Of a stretch of DNA of 64,000 bases, positions 30,728-39,787 are shown in pieces; within the stretch, counting starts at the first letter, position 1, and every line of letters begins with the position of its first letter. The notes under the pieces are model-generated. The model ran no database searches and had not been told where the DNA came from. It saw nothing but the letters and a program-made list of their open reading frames with translations. The DNA is from Serratia quinivorans (GTDB lineage: Bacteria > Pseudomonadota > Gammaproteobacteria > Enterobacterales > Enterobacteriaceae). The position numbers and the translations under genes were made by a program. The stretch spans positions 434,001 through 498,000 of the forward strand of contig UGYN01000002.1 of the NCBI GenBank assembly GCA_900457075.1, given 5' to 3'.

Positions 30728-30773
30728 CGGTCAAAACAACCCTGAAACCGGCCCAACGGCCGCCCTCTGAGTA

Positions 30774-31883
30774 TTAGCGTCCGCTTTTAACTTTAGTCCA
30801 GGCGCGGGTAATCACACGATCCAGCTTCGGCGACTGCACGTTCAGCGTAAACAGCTTGGCGCGCAGATCGGCCGGTGGGTACACGTTCGGATTGTTGCGG
30901 ACTTCGGCATTGACCAGCGGTGTAGAGTCCTTCACCGCGTTGGCGTAATACACAAAGTTACTGATCCCCGCCATAACATCAGGCTTCATCAGGAAGTTCA
31001 GGAACTGGTAGGCAGCGTCCTTGTTTTTGGCATCCGCCGGCATGGCGAACATGTCAAAATAAGTGAGCGCTCCCTCTTTCGGGATCGCATAGGCCACGTT
31101 CACACCGTTCTTCGCTTCTTTGGCGCGATTGGCCGCCTGCATCACGTCGCCGGACCAGCCGATCGCTACGCAGATATCACCGTTTGCCAAATCGTTGATG
31201 TACTGGGAAGAGTGGAAATAACGGATGTTCGGCCGCAGCTTGAGCAACAGATCGTTGGCTGCACCGGTGTAATCTGCCGCGTTGGTGCTGTTGGGATCCT
31301 TGCCCAGGTAGTGCAGCACGGTGGCATAGACCTCACTTGGCGCATCCAGGAAGGAAACGCCGCAGCTCTTCAACTTCTCGAGATTTTCCGGTTTGAGGAT
31401 CAGATCCCAGCTGTCAACCGGTGCGTCTTTGCCCAGTACCGCCTTCACCTTGTCGACGTTATAGCCGATGCCGGTGGTCACCATCAGATAAGGGATACCG
31501 TACTTGTTGTCCTTGTCATTGTGCGCCACCAGTTGCAGCATCTCGGGATCAAGGTTTTTGTAGTTCGGCATCTTGCTCTTGTCGAGCGGCTCGAAAATGC
31601 CGGCCTTCGACTGACGCTCAAGGAAATTGGATGAAGGAACTACCAGATCATAACCGGTGCTGCCCGCCATCAGTTTGCCTTCCAACACTTCGTTGGAGTC
31701 AAAGACGTCGTACACCACTTTAATGCCGGTTTCTTTCTGGAATTTGGCTAAGGTGTCCGGCGCAATATAGTCGGACCAGTTATAGATGTGCAGCGTTTTT
31801 TCCTCGGCTGACGCCGTGACGCTTGCTGCCATCAGCAGGCCGGCAACCACACCCGATAACCACTTTTTACGTAGGGTGACCAT
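30774..31883 (-). CDS. potF: Putrescine-binding periplasmic protein PotF
   Basis: Solute-binding protein of the spermidine/putrescine family, 369 aa. The signal peptide is near residues 1-26 (WLSGVVAGLLMAASVTASA). The mature start EEKTLHIYNWSDYIAPDTL contains the ligand-binding W and S/D residues. The ATG at 31883 follows GGAGGAA; longer in-frame extensions upstream were rejected. First gene of potFGHI. Confidence 0.95.
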   Translation of the reverse strand: MVTLRKKWLSGVVAGLLMAASVTASAEEKTLHIYNWSDYIAPDTLAKFQKETGIKVVYDVFDSNEVLEGKLMAGSTGYDLVVPSSNFLERQSKAGIFEPLDKSKMPNYKNLDPEMLQLVAHNDKDNKYGIPYLMVTTGIGYNVDKVKAVLGKDAPVDSWDLILKPENLEKLKSCGVSFLDAPSEVYATVLHYLGKDPNSTNAADYTGAANDLLLKLRPNIRYFHSSQYINDLANGDICVAIGWSGDVMQAANRAKEAKNGVNVAYAIPKEGALTYFDMFAMPADAKNKDAAYQFLNFLMKPDVMAGISNFVYYANAVKDSTPLVNAEVRNNPNVYPPADLRAKLFTLNVQSPKLDRVITRAWTKVKSGR

Positions 31884-32291
31884 CCGTAACTTCCTCCAAA
31901 ACAGGGGTGAATCATAGAATTGAACTTGTACCGCCAAACGATACAAAACCTTTCCTGATCGAGCGCAATCGTTGCAACCGCGGATTGAATGTCTATGCAA
32001 TTGATTGCATACACCTTTTTTAGTTGCCCAGCCCGCATGGTCACCAGGGGAATCGCAAGCCCTTAGCAGAATCAGCAGCATAACCGCTGTTGCCAAAACG
32101 CACCAGCCTCCGGGGATAAAACCGGCTTTTATCGATTTTTTATGCAGTTTGTCTGTATGTGATACGCCATTAATGGCATAAACGAAGAGGAATATCTGGC
32201 AGCAAAGGGTAAAACACAGAATATATTATTGCGGAAGGGAATAACGGCAGCATGCCGCCAGAGGGACGGCACGCATCATGTACAGTGGGGA

Positions 32292-32771
32292 TCAGTGCAG
32301 CATTGGCAGGCGCTCAGCCGCAGCCGTGTTATCTTCTTCGTCACCCATAAACAGCAGATCGTTCGCCCGCGCCTCGAGGATCACCATCGAGATTTGCTCT
32401 TCACCCTGCTGCATAAAGTGGGTGAACTGCTCCAGCGTGACGCCAACGGCAATGCTCAGCGACTGACAGACGATCAGCTTCGGCAGATTGTCGTCCTGAA
32501 TATCAACAAACGCCTTGATGGTCAGCGAACTGGCGTTGATCTGGCTAAGATCGGCCACCAGCGGGATCAGTGCGGTCGGCTTCACTTCGGCCAGGGCGGA
32601 GAACAGGATCACGTTGTCGACCAGATCGAGCTTGGCATCAAACACGCCATCAAAATTTTGCATGTGCGGCAGGTGCAGCGCCTGACAGGAATCGCACTCA
32701 AAGAATGAAATGCCCGATTGATCCAGCCAGCGTCGCAACAACGCCAAATCAGGGACAATGAGTGAATCCAT
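32292..32771 (-). CDS. ybjN: YbjN family sensory-transduction regulator
   Basis: Protein of 159 aa matching enterobacterial YbjN, with N-terminus MDSLIVPDLALLRRWLDQSG. YbjN has a fold related to type III secretion chaperones and affects motility, fimbriae and stress tolerance in E. coli; its molecular activity is unclear. Located between potF and rimK as in E. coli. Confidence 0.92.
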   Translation of the reverse strand: MDSLIVPDLALLRRWLDQSGISFFECDSCQALHLPHMQNFDGVFDAKLDLVDNVILFSALAEVKPTALIPLVADLSQINASSLTIKAFVDIQDDNLPKLIVCQSLSIAVGVTLEQFTHFMQQGEEQISMVILEARANDLLFMGDEEDNTAAAERLPMLH

Positions 32772-32932
32772 AATACCAGCCTCACAATATTCAAAACGCG
32801 AAAAGGCGCATAGCTTACGGAATATTGCCCCACTACGCCACGATCAATGCGGCTTAATTCGCTATTAGGGTAAATATGGTCGATAAAAAGCCGCAACTCC
32901 AGCCACAGAAAGGCGAATTTTTTACGGCAAAC

Positions 32933-33835
32933 TTATCCGCCAGATTTCAACCTGAAACCCGGCCTGCCGCGCTGCTCGATATACTCGATCATCCTGCCGG
33001 CGATATCCAACCCGGTGGTGCTTTCCACCCCTTCCAACCCCGGTGAAGCATTGACCTCCATCACCAGCGGGCCACGGGCCGCACGCAGGATATCCACCCC
33101 GGCGACATCCAGCCCCAGTGTGGTGGCGGCCTTGACCGCAATCGCCCGCTCTTTGGCAGTGATGCTTACCTTGCGGGCGGTGCCACCCCGGTGCAGATTG
33201 GAACGAAACTCCCCGGGTTTGGCCTGGCGCTCAATGGCTGCGACTACCTTACTCCCCACCACCAGACAGCGCACATCACTGCCCTGCGCCTCGCGAATAT
33301 ATTCTTGCACCAGAATATGAGCGTTCAGGCCACGAAAGGCATCAATCACGCTTTCTGCCGCCTGGCGAGTTTCCGCCAGTACTACGCCAATGCCCTGCGT
33401 ACCTTCCACCAGTTTGACCACCAGCGGCGCACCGCCAACCAGTTCGATCAAATCACCGGTGTCGTCGGGCGAATGGGCAAAACCGGTGATCGGCAAATCG
33501 ATCCCCTGCCGTGCCAGCAACTGCAGCGAACGCAGCTTGTCACGCGCACGAGTGATCGCCACCGACTCATTAAGCGGATAACTGCCCAACAGTTCAAACT
33601 GGCGCAGCACTGCAGTGCCATAGAAGGTCATGGCGGAGCCGATACGCGGGATCACCGCGTCGTAACGCTCCAATTGGCGGCCGCGATAGTGGATAGTCGG
33701 CGCGGCCGGGTTGATGTTCATATAGCAAGAGAGTGGATCGATAACCTCGATGCTGTGGCCGCGCTGTTCCGCCGCCTCCACCAAGCGTTTACATGAGTAC
33801 AACGTTCCATCGCGCGAAAGAATGGCAATTTTCAC
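32933..33835 (-). CDS. rimK: Ribosomal protein S6 glutamate ligase RimK
   Basis: ATP-grasp ligase, 300 aa, that adds glutamates to the C-terminus of ribosomal protein S6 and can make poly-alpha-glutamate. Visible are the nucleotide-binding segment [19 protein letters not shown], the central [20 protein letters not shown], and the metal-binding [13 protein letters not shown] near the C-terminus. Start [14 protein letters not shown] agrees with the family. Confidence 0.95.
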   Translation of the reverse strand: MKIAILSRDGTLYSCKRLVEAAEQRGHSIEVIDPLSCYMNINPAAPTIHYRGRQLERYDAVIPRIGSAMTFYGTAVLRQFELLGSYPLNESVAITRARDKLRSLQLLARQGIDLPITGFAHSPDDTGDLIELVGGAPLVVKLVEGTQGIGVVLAETRQAAESVIDAFRGLNAHILVQEYIREAQGSDVRCLVVGSKVVAAIERQAKPGEFRSNLHRGGTARKVSITAKERAIAVKAATTLGLDVAGVDILRAARGPLVMEVNASPGLEGVESTTGLDIAGRMIEYIEQRGRPGFRLKSGG

Positions 33836-33892
33836 TCGTCACCCCAAAAAGGCAAGCCCCTGTCTGGCAGGTATGTCTCCGGTGGCCATTAT

Positions 33893-34198
33893 TCAGGCAC
33901 GCGGCTCACTGTCGTTTTTATCTTCAGGCGTATCAGGCTTGCGCCGATCGTTCTGCGGCGGCTGACCACCGCGCATCAATGGGCCAAACCCCTGCACCAC
34001 CCGCCAAACCAGAAATGCCGCCGCCGGCACCATCAGCGCCACGCCGAGGAAGATCATTCCCACCGCCGCCTGCTGTGAGGCCAACCAGCCGGGTAATTGA
34101 ACGTGGCTATGTATACTTAGATAAGCCAGCACCAACAACAGCATGCCCAGCCCTTCCAAAACCAGCACGGTACGCGGTAAGTCACCGAATGAACGCAT
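33893..34198 (-). CDS. ybjC: DUF1418 family protein YbjC
   Basis: Small membrane protein of 101 aa with two transmembrane helices (about residues 10-30 and 42-65) and a charged tail PQNDRRKPDTPEDKNDSEPRA. MRSFGDLPRTVLVLEGLGML matches YbjC. The ATG at 34198 follows GGAGAAGA; a longer frame to 34243 lacks a ribosome-binding site. In E. coli nfsA lies between ybjC and rimK; here only 57 nt separate them. Divergent from grxA. Confidence 0.88.
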   Translation of the reverse strand: MRSFGDLPRTVLVLEGLGMLLLVLAYLSIHSHVQLPGWLASQQAAVGMIFLGVALMVPAAAFLVWRVVQGFGPLMRGGQPPQNDRRKPDTPEDKNDSEPRA

Positions 34199-34439
34199 AT
34201 TTTCTTCTCCAGAAGCTCTGCCTCCAGTGTAGTGAATTCCCATCGGCGGCGACAGCCCCGGCGGCTTAATCGGTTACATGAATCAAATTAACAGGTAATT
34301 CCTGCTTTTTTTTCGCCGACCCAACGGGCATAGTAAGCGCCATCAATGCGGGTAATGTTCAGGCTTAAGTCTTTTTCGACCGACAGAATGTCATTGCAGT
34401 TGCGATTAAATTATTGAATATCAATCTAAGGAGTGTTGC

Positions 34440-34703
34440 ATGTTTGCAGTTATCTTCGGGCGCCCAGGCTGTCCTTATTGTGTCCGTGCGAAAGAGTTGG
34501 CGGAAAAACTGACTGAAGAACGTGACGATTTCAACTTCCGTTATGTTGATATCCACGCTGAAGGCATCACCAAGGCCGACCTGGAAAAAACCGTCGGCAA
34601 GCCGGTAGAAACCGTACCGCAGATTTTCCTCGATGAGAAACACATCGGCGGCTGCACCGATTTCGAAGCTTATGCCAAAGAAAACCTGAATCTGTTCCAG
34701 TAA
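34440..34703 (+). CDS. grxA: Glutaredoxin 1
   Basis: Glutathione-dependent dithiol disulfide reductase, 87 aa. Active site CPYC at residues 11-14. The glutathione-binding segments TVPQIFLDEKHIGGCTD are present. It reduces ribonucleotide reductase and OxyR; grxA is OxyR-induced in E. coli. AAGGAGTG precedes the ATG. Confidence 0.96.
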   Translation: MFAVIFGRPGCPYCVRAKELAEKLTEERDDFNFRYVDIHAEGITKADLEKTVGKPVETVPQIFLDEKHIGGCTDFEAYAKENLNLFQ

Positions 34704-34720
34704 GCTTCAGGCACAACGAG

Positions 34721-34748
34721 AAAAAGGCGCTCATAGCGCCTTTTTTTA
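34721..34748 (+). terminator. Terminator of grxA
   Basis: Stem AGGCGC/GCGCCT with loop TCATA-type spacing, flanked by an A-run and seven T. Strong intrinsic terminator that could also serve ybjM on the other strand. Confidence 0.88.
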
Positions 34749-34755
34749 TTTTCCG

Positions 34756-35136
34756 TTAGCCACGATGACACTGCCGGTAGGCCTGCAACAGGCCGCGCGC
34801 AAACAAAGCCAGCAACGCCCCGAACATGCACCAGAACACCGCGCTGGTGGCATAAGCCAATTCCTGCCACACCGAGGCAGACGGCGTTAGCCAGAAATGG
34901 CGGATGATCAGACACAGCGGCAACGCATACAACGCCCCCAGTAGCGGGCAGAGAATGCGTTTTTTGCTCGATAAGTAGCTCGCGACCACGCCGGGTATCA
35001 CAAACAGCAACAGGCCGGTCTCCCCCCGGTGTTCATGATCCGTGCTGCCAAATGCCCCACTCTGCTGGCCGAGATACACCAGGCTGAACAGCAGAAAACA
35101 GCTTAATATTCCCCACCAATACCGTTCACTCGCCAT
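34756..35136 (-). CDS. ybjM: Inner-membrane protein YbjM
   Basis: Protein of 126 aa with four predicted transmembrane helices; length and location between grxA and ybjL equal E. coli YbjM (125 aa). Function unknown. Convergent with grxA. Confidence 0.85.
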   Translation of the reverse strand: MASERYWWGILSCFLLFSLVYLGQQSGAFGSTDHEHRGETGLLLFVIPGVVASYLSSKKRILCPLLGALYALPLCLIIRHFWLTPSASVWQELAYATSAVFWCMFGALLALFARGLLQAYRQCHRG

Positions 35137-35451
35137 GCCCCCTCCCCCTTTAATCTCATTACCACACCGTAGAAATCAGCCGTGCCACAATGCCGGTGAC
35201 GCCTTGTCGTAAACCGACAACGCTAAACTGAACTTTTTCCTTGGCCTAAAGAGAGTTAAATGCTTTTGGCAGGGCATGAACCCAGCTTTATGCTGGCTGT
35301 CACGCGCCATAGCGACTAGAATAAACGCCGCCGATCGATGCTTCGAATCGCCTTTCGCTGGTTAGTTATTTATGAAGTCGCTTTTTGACTGAATTTATAT
35401 CTTATATTTATCTATATCAAGCACTTACTGGTAAACAATAAGTTATCCTAC
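35137..35451. other. ybjM-ybjL divergent intergenic region
   Basis: 315 nt without an ORF worth calling. The ybjL-proximal 100 nt are AT-rich and presumably contain its promoter. A small stem CCAGC-TTTAT-GCTGG lies at about 35280-35294. No other element recognised. Confidence 0.5.
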
Positions 35452-37140
35452 GTGAACATAAACGTCGCTAGTTTGTTAAACGGTAACTACATCCTGTTAC
35501 TGTTCGTGGTACTCGCGCTGGGGCTGTGCCTCGGTAAAGTCCGTCTGGGCTCCGTTCAACTCGGTAATTCCATTGGTGTTTTGGTGGTTTCGCTGTTGCT
35601 CGGCCAACAACACTTCGCCATTAACACAGAAGCGCTGAACCTCGGCTTTATGCTGTTTATTTTCTGCGTTGGCGTGGAAGCCGGACCGAACTTTTTCTCG
35701 ATATTTTTCCGCGACGGAAAAAATTACCTGATGCTGGCGCTGGTGATGGTCGGTTCCGCGATGGTGATTGCCATCGGTCTGGGCAAACTGTTCCATTGGG
35801 ATATCGGCCTGACCGCCGGTATGCTCGCGGGCTCAATGACCTCGACCCCGGTTCTGGTCGGCGCCGGTGATACGCTACGTAATACCATCACCAATGGCCC
35901 GGCACTGCTGGCAGCGCAGGATCATCTGAGCCTCGGCTACGCCCTGACCTACCTGATTGGTTTGGTGAGCCTGATTTTCGGCGCGCGCTACCTGCCCAAG
36001 CTGCAACACCAGGACCTCTCCACCTCCGCCCAACAGATTGCCCGCGAACGCGGCCTGGACACCGACAGCCAACGCAAGGTTTACCTGCCGGTCATCCGCG
36101 CCTATCGCGTTGGCCCCGAGCTGGTAGCCTGGGCCGATGGCAAAAATCTGCGTGAGCTGGGTATCTATCGCCAGACCGGTTGCTATATCGAACGTATCCG
36201 TCGTAACGGTATTTTGGCCAACCCGGATGGTGACGCGGTATTGCAGGTGGGCGATGAAATTTCACTGGTCGGCTATCCCGATGCCCATGCGCGACTGGAC
36301 CCCAGCTTCCGCAACGGCAAAGAAGTCTTCGACCGCGACCTGCTGGATATGCGCATCGTCACCGAAGAGATCGTGGTTAAAAACAGCAATGCGGTGAACA
36401 AACGCCTGAGTCAGTTGAAGCTGACCGATCACGGCTGCTTCCTCAACCGGGTGATCCGCAGCCAGATTGAAATGCCTATCGACGACAGCATTGTGCTCAA
36501 TAAAGGCGATGTGCTGCAGGTTAGCGGTGACGCCCGCCGGGTGAAAAGCGTGGCGGAGAAGATTGGCTTTATCTCGATCCACAGCCAGGTGACCGACCTG
36601 CTGGCATTCTGCGCCTTCTTTATTATCGGGTTATTGATAGGCCAGATCACCATTCAGTTCAGCAATTTCTCCTTCGGCATCGGTAACGCTGCCGGTTTGC
36701 TGATGGCCGGCATCATGCTCGGCTTCCTGCGCGCCAACCACCCGACCTTCGGCTACATTCCGCAGGGTGCGCTGAACATGGTCAAAGAGTTCGGCCTGAT
36801 GGTATTTATGGCCGGTGTCGGTCTGAGCGCCGGTGCCGGTATCGGTAACAGTCTGGGAGCCGTTGGCGGCCAGATGCTGATCGCCGGGTTAATCGTCAGC
36901 CTGGTGCCGGTAGTGATTTGCTTCCTGTTCGGTGCCTACGTGCTGCGCATGAACCGCGCCCTGCTGTTCGGCGCAATCATGGGGGCCCGCACCTGCGCGC
37001 CAGCGATGGAAATTATCAGTGATACTGCGCGCAGTAACATTCCTGCGCTGGGTTATGCCGGGACCTACGCCATAGCTAACGTATTGTTAACCCTGGCAGG
37101 CTCGTTGATAGTGGTGTTGTGGCCGGGGATCCTCGGCTAA
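35452..37140 (+). CDS. ybjL: Putative AAE-family transporter YbjL (GTG start)
   Basis: Aspartate:alanine exchanger (AAEx) family transporter, 562 aa. Two blocks of about five helices (residues 1-165 and 380-560) flank two cytoplasmic RCK_C/TrkA-C regulatory domains (about 200-370). The start is GTG at 35452, giving [18 protein letters not shown] as in E. coli YbjL (561 aa). The substrate is unproven. Immediately upstream of the rybB sRNA. Confidence 0.93.
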   Translation: MNINVASLLNGNYILLLFVVLALGLCLGKVRLGSVQLGNSIGVLVVSLLLGQQHFAINTEALNLGFMLFIFCVGVEAGPNFFSIFFRDGKNYLMLALVMVGSAMVIAIGLGKLFHWDIGLTAGMLAGSMTSTPVLVGAGDTLRNTITNGPALLAAQDHLSLGYALTYLIGLVSLIFGARYLPKLQHQDLSTSAQQIARERGLDTDSQRKVYLPVIRAYRVGPELVAWADGKNLRELGIYRQTGCYIERIRRNGILANPDGDAVLQVGDEISLVGYPDAHARLDPSFRNGKEVFDRDLLDMRIVTEEIVVKNSNAVNKRLSQLKLTDHGCFLNRVIRSQIEMPIDDSIVLNKGDVLQVSGDARRVKSVAEKIGFISIHSQVTDLLAFCAFFIIGLLIGQITIQFSNFSFGIGNAAGLLMAGIMLGFLRANHPTFGYIPQGALNMVKEFGLMVFMAGVGLSAGAGIGNSLGAVGGQMLIAGLIVSLVPVVICFLFGAYVLRMNRALLFGAIMGARTCAPAMEIISDTARSNIPALGYAGTYAIANVLLTLAGSLIVVLWPGILG

Positions 37141-37199
37141 CCGATAAGCAATGAAGATGAATCAGTGGCAAAAATATTTTGAAATTTTTATCCCCGGTG

Positions 37200-37227
37200 A
37201 GAACTTTCCTTTCGGGGGGTAGTCTTA
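37200..37227 (+). promoter_or_regulatory. Sigma-E promoter of rybB
   Basis: -35-like AGAACTT (37200-37206) and -10-like TCTTA (37223-37227) are separated by 16 nt and end 6 nt before the RybB 5' end. They match the sigma-E pattern GGAACTT...TCTGA in spacing and most bases. rybB is a known sigma-E target. Confidence 0.75.
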
Positions 37228-37233
37228 ATTAGT

Positions 37234-37313
37234 GCCACTGCTTTTCTTTGATGTCCCCATTTTGTGGAGCCCGTTAGTCCCGCCTATTTAGGTTCAAGAC
37301 TAGCGGGTTTTTT
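37234..37313 (+). ncRNA. rybB: RybB small regulatory RNA
   Basis: Envelope-stress sRNA that with Hfq represses outer-membrane porin mRNAs. The 5' end GCCACTGCTTTTCTTTGATG is identical to the E. coli RybB seed region, and the following GTCCCCATTTTGTGGAGCCC is also conserved. The 3' terminator stem has changed by compensatory substitutions (CCCGTTAGTC/GACTAGCGGG) and ends in six T. About 80 nt, as in E. coli, and next to ybjL as there. Its terminator forms the left edge of the accessory island. Confidence 0.95.
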
Positions 37314-37319
37314 ATTGCC
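37305..37319 (+). repeat. Left direct repeat (putative attL) in the rybB terminator
   Basis: GGGTTTTTTATTGCC, identical to 43225-43239. The repeat starts in the last three bases of the rybB terminator stem, covers its T-run and adds six bases. The two copies enclose 5.9 kb of AT-rich DNA with phage and IS remnants, as expected for integrase crossover sites that rebuild an RNA gene's 3' end. Confidence 0.65.
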
Positions 37320-37586
37320 AAAAATAAAACACACTATATATCAATAAGTTACACAGCGTCCAGATTGCCTTTGGCGATGGAATGGCGACAGCGGTATTGA
37401 TACCCAATCCATTGACTATCAACACACCCATTAATTGCATAACAAATCATTAAATTAACAATTAAAATCATAATGTTATAATCATGAAGCACATCATACT
37501 TATCCAAGTGTTAAAGCTATAAAGTCTAGTCTCAGCTCTTTCGAGAGACCGTCATAATTGGCATACGGAAATTGGAAGGTATTGTG

Positions 37587-38132
37587 ATGATAAAATTTGC
37601 ATCCGAATTTTCGGAAATCCCAGAGGCTCTAAGAAATAATCAGCCACTTAAAGATAAAGTACTTCTACTGATTAAACAAAAACCGATTGTAGGGAAGGTT
37701 ACTGAAGGTGGTAATCGTCTAGAAGAGTTTAAGGCAGTGTTAGCGCGCCTCGTCAACAATGATATTGATTTTGCCCAGGCGCTACATGACGTCGAAGATG
37801 CAATCCCTCGATATACTTCGATTCATTCTGGAAGTAATACCGTTTTTGCCACTGGCTGGCCTGAGCGCCTCCTTAGAACTCAGTTAAGCCGCTTCTATAA
37901 TCAAGCTGTTATGGAAAAGGAACTAAGCGAGGGGCGAACAGAATGTTTAGTACCGCCTTCTAGTTCTGAGCAATCAAGCTCTAAATGTTCCCAATTATTG
38001 GCTGGTAAAGTTCATGACATAAGCCACCTATACAAACTACTTGTATCTTCGTATGAAGAAGGAAATTGGGGGAAAGAGCCTAAAATCCCTGACCATCCAC
38101 ACTGCACGCATGTAGTTAAACCGCTAGCCTAG
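37587..38132 (+). CDS. Unknown protein, first gene of the island
   Basis: I do not recognise this protein of 181 aa. It is soluble, mixed-charge and has no signal peptide or membrane helix. A serine-rich patch (PPSSSEQSSSK, about residues 125-135) splits an N-terminal domain from a C-terminal tail ending in a His/Cys cluster (HPHCTH). The ATG at 37587 has GGAAGG 7 nt upstream; the frame extends to 37572. Codon use is AT-rich compared with ybjL, suggesting transfer with the island. A good terminator follows, so it is probably a stand-alone expressed gene. Confidence 0.75.
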   Translation: MIKFASEFSEIPEALRNNQPLKDKVLLLIKQKPIVGKVTEGGNRLEEFKAVLARLVNNDIDFAQALHDVEDAIPRYTSIHSGSNTVFATGWPERLLRTQLSRFYNQAVMEKELSEGRTECLVPPSSSEQSSSKCSQLLAGKVHDISHLYKLLVSSYEEGNWGKEPKIPDHPHCTHVVKPLA

Positions 38133-38177
38133 CCCAACCTATAATTTCAGCTACCAACAGATTAAAATCACATGTAA

Positions 38178-38201
38178 GGCCAGGAAACTCCTGGCTTTTT
38201 T
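38178..38201 (+). terminator. Terminator after the unknown island gene
   Basis: GCCAGGA, loop AAC, TCCTGGC followed by six T, about 45 nt after the stop codon at 38132. Confidence 0.85.
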
Positions 38202-38420
38202 ATTTCTTCAAGTTATTACTTTAGTCTATCAAAACCTACGTATTTTTAAAAAAATCTTTTAAATTCAATCAAGTGAAATGTCACTTAAATCCACAGCGAG
38301 ATCCAAAAACTGAAAATTACTGAAATCTGTTTCAATCTTTTTGTAAGTATCCCTGTAATCCGCACCATTCACTTTTAGAGATCTTCCGACATACTGATTA
38401 TGTCACCTGAGGAGATCGCT

Positions 38421-38686
38421 ATGCGTAAGATCCGATTCACCGAGCACCAGATCATCGCCGTCCTGAAATCAGTCGAGGCTGGCAGGACCGTCAAAGATGT
38501 CTGTCGCGAGGCCGCTATTTCCGAAGCCAGCTACTACAACTGGAAAGCGAAATATGGCGGCATGGAAGCCGCTGATATCAAAAAATCAAAGATCTTGAGG
38601 ACGAGAATCGTCGTCTGAAGCAGATGTTTGCCGATCTGAGTCTGGAATGCCGGGCGCTGAAAGACGTCATCGAAAAAAAGCTTTAA
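38421..38686 (+). pseudogene. IS3-family transposase OrfA, frameshifted
   Basis: Helix-turn-helix (HTH_8 type) subunit: RKIRFTEHQIIAVLKSVEAG and CREAAISEASYYNWKAKYGG. The expected run of seven A in the codons for KK-I is only six at about 38580-38585. The frame therefore slips to a stop near 38618 instead of reading the leucine-zipper-like part (DLEDENRRLKQMFADL) to the TAA at 38684. An A-AAA-AAG slippery heptamer for programmed -1 frameshifting remains at about 38673-38680. Confidence 0.82.
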
Positions 38687-38717
38687 ACCAGCGATAAAGC
38701 GTGAGCTTGTCAACTAT

Positions 38718-39530
38718 TTGACCGCGCAGTTTACGATGAGCATACACCAGGCATGCAGGACGTTATCGCTGAGCAGGACGGTGTTTCGTTATCAACCGGA
38801 TATGCGACGTGATGAACCGCTGATCCAGAGGCTGACTGAGGCGGCTGAGCGCTATCCCCGCTACGGATTTAAGAAGCTTTTTCAGGTGCTGCGCAGGCAG
38901 GGTCACGTCTGGAACCACAAGCGGGTACACCGGATTTACTGTCTGCTGAAACTGAATTTTCGGCGTAAGGGTAAACAACGTCTGCCGGTGCGTAATCCGG
39001 CTCCACTGGCAACGCCGGAAGCGCTCAATCAGAGTTGGTCTATCGATTTTATGCACGACGCGCTGGTGTGCGGTCGACGTTTTCGAACCTTCAACGTCGT
39101 GGATGATTTTAACCGCGAGGCTTTGGCCATCGAAATTGACCTGAGTATCCCTGCACAGCGGGTCGTCCGGGTGCTGGACAGGATTGTGGCAAACCGTGGA
39201 TATCCGCTGAAAATGCGGATGGATAATGGGCCGGAACTGATATCACTGGCTTTGGCGCAATGGGCTGAAGACCATGGTGTGATGCTGGAATTTATTAAGC
39301 CGGGTAAGCCAACGCAGAACGCATTTATCGAACGGTTTAACCGAACTTACCGGACAGAAATACTGGATTTTTACCTGTTCAGAACGCTGAAAGAAGCACG
39401 GGAAATTACGGAACGCTGGCTGAATGAATACAACAGTGAGCGACCCCATGAATCCCTGGATAACCTGACACCGGAAGAGTACCGGCTGATGGCTGAGAAA
39501 CCGGAAATCTCAAAAAGTGCGTGGAACTAA
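38718..39530 (+). CDS. IS3-family transposase OrfB (DDE integrase domain)
   Basis: Catalytic part of the transposase, 270 aa from the first ATG; homology begins about 30 nt earlier (KRELVNYL). The HTH_21 region YPRYGFKKLFQVLRRQG is followed by the rve core. DDE residues are in WSIDFMHD, MRMDNGPEL and NAFIERFNRTYR. One A appears to be missing at the orfA/orfB junction (TTTAAACC where TTTAAAACC is expected), which puts the normal fusion out of frame. Confidence 0.88.
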   Translation: MTAQFTMSIHQACRTLSLSRTVFRYQPDMRRDEPLIQRLTEAAERYPRYGFKKLFQVLRRQGHVWNHKRVHRIYCLLKLNFRRKGKQRLPVRNPAPLATPEALNQSWSIDFMHDALVCGRRFRTFNVVDDFNREALAIEIDLSIPAQRVVRVLDRIVANRGYPLKMRMDNGPELISLALAQWAEDHGVMLEFIKPGKPTQNAFIERFNRTYRTEILDFYLFRTLKEAREITERWLNEYNSERPHESLDNLTPEEYRLMAEKPEISKSAWN

Positions 39531-39546
39531 AGCTGGGATACTTACA

Positions 39547-39729
39547 GTGCCGCCGCAAATGATCGGGGTTATTCCTGACAACTCCGGCGGATTTGGGGAT
39601 GTGAGGAAAACCGCGCAGGTGTTTGTACGTAATGAATTAACGCAGTTACAAGAGCGCATGAAGGAGGTTAACGAGTGGATTGGTGAAGAGGTGATCCGTT
39701 TATCTAAATATGAATTACCCACCGAATAA
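39547..39729 (+). pseudogene. C-terminal remnant of a P2-like phage portal protein (gpQ)
   Basis: Directly after the IS end, an open frame encodes VPPQMIGVIPDNSGGFGDV, then RKTAQVFVRNELTQLQERM and KEVNEWIGEEVIRL. This is the C-terminus of PBSX/P2-type portal proteins, where a PP-x-M-x-G-x-x-P-x-N-x-GGFGD segment and VFVRNEL..LQ are typical. Only about 60 of some 340 residues remain; the rest is absent, cut off by the IS. The identification is from memory of the family and not a search. Confidence 0.7.
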
Positions 39730-39736
39730 TAACTAT

Positions 39737-39773
39737 AAAAAAACCTAACAACCCGCACTCACGGGTTATTAGG
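39737..39773 (-). terminator. Terminator of the oxygenase gene
   Basis: On the minus strand the stem CCTAATAACCCG / CGGGTTGTTAGG with loop TGAGTG is followed by six or more T. It lies 15 nt past the oxygenase stop and may also end the portal stub in the other direction. Confidence 0.88.
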
Positions 39774-39787
39774 TGAAAAAATAAAAA

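Larger units (their letters stand above)
38342..39546 (+). mobile_element. IS3-family insertion sequence (IS407-like), 1205 bp
   Basis: The ends TGTAAGTATCCC (38342-38353) and its exact complement GGGATACTTACA (39535-39546) enclose overlapping orfA and orfB of the IS3 type. Length, TG...CA termini and the transposase sequence suit the IS407 group. That group makes a 4-bp target duplication, but the flanks TTTT and GTGC do not match. Two A-run deletions damage orfA and the orfA/orfB junction, so this copy as read cannot make OrfAB. Confidence 0.88.

Noticed and set aside
33836..33892. nfsA remnant between ybjC and rimK
   Set aside because: Only 57 nt are present and no NfsA-like segment can be read in any frame.
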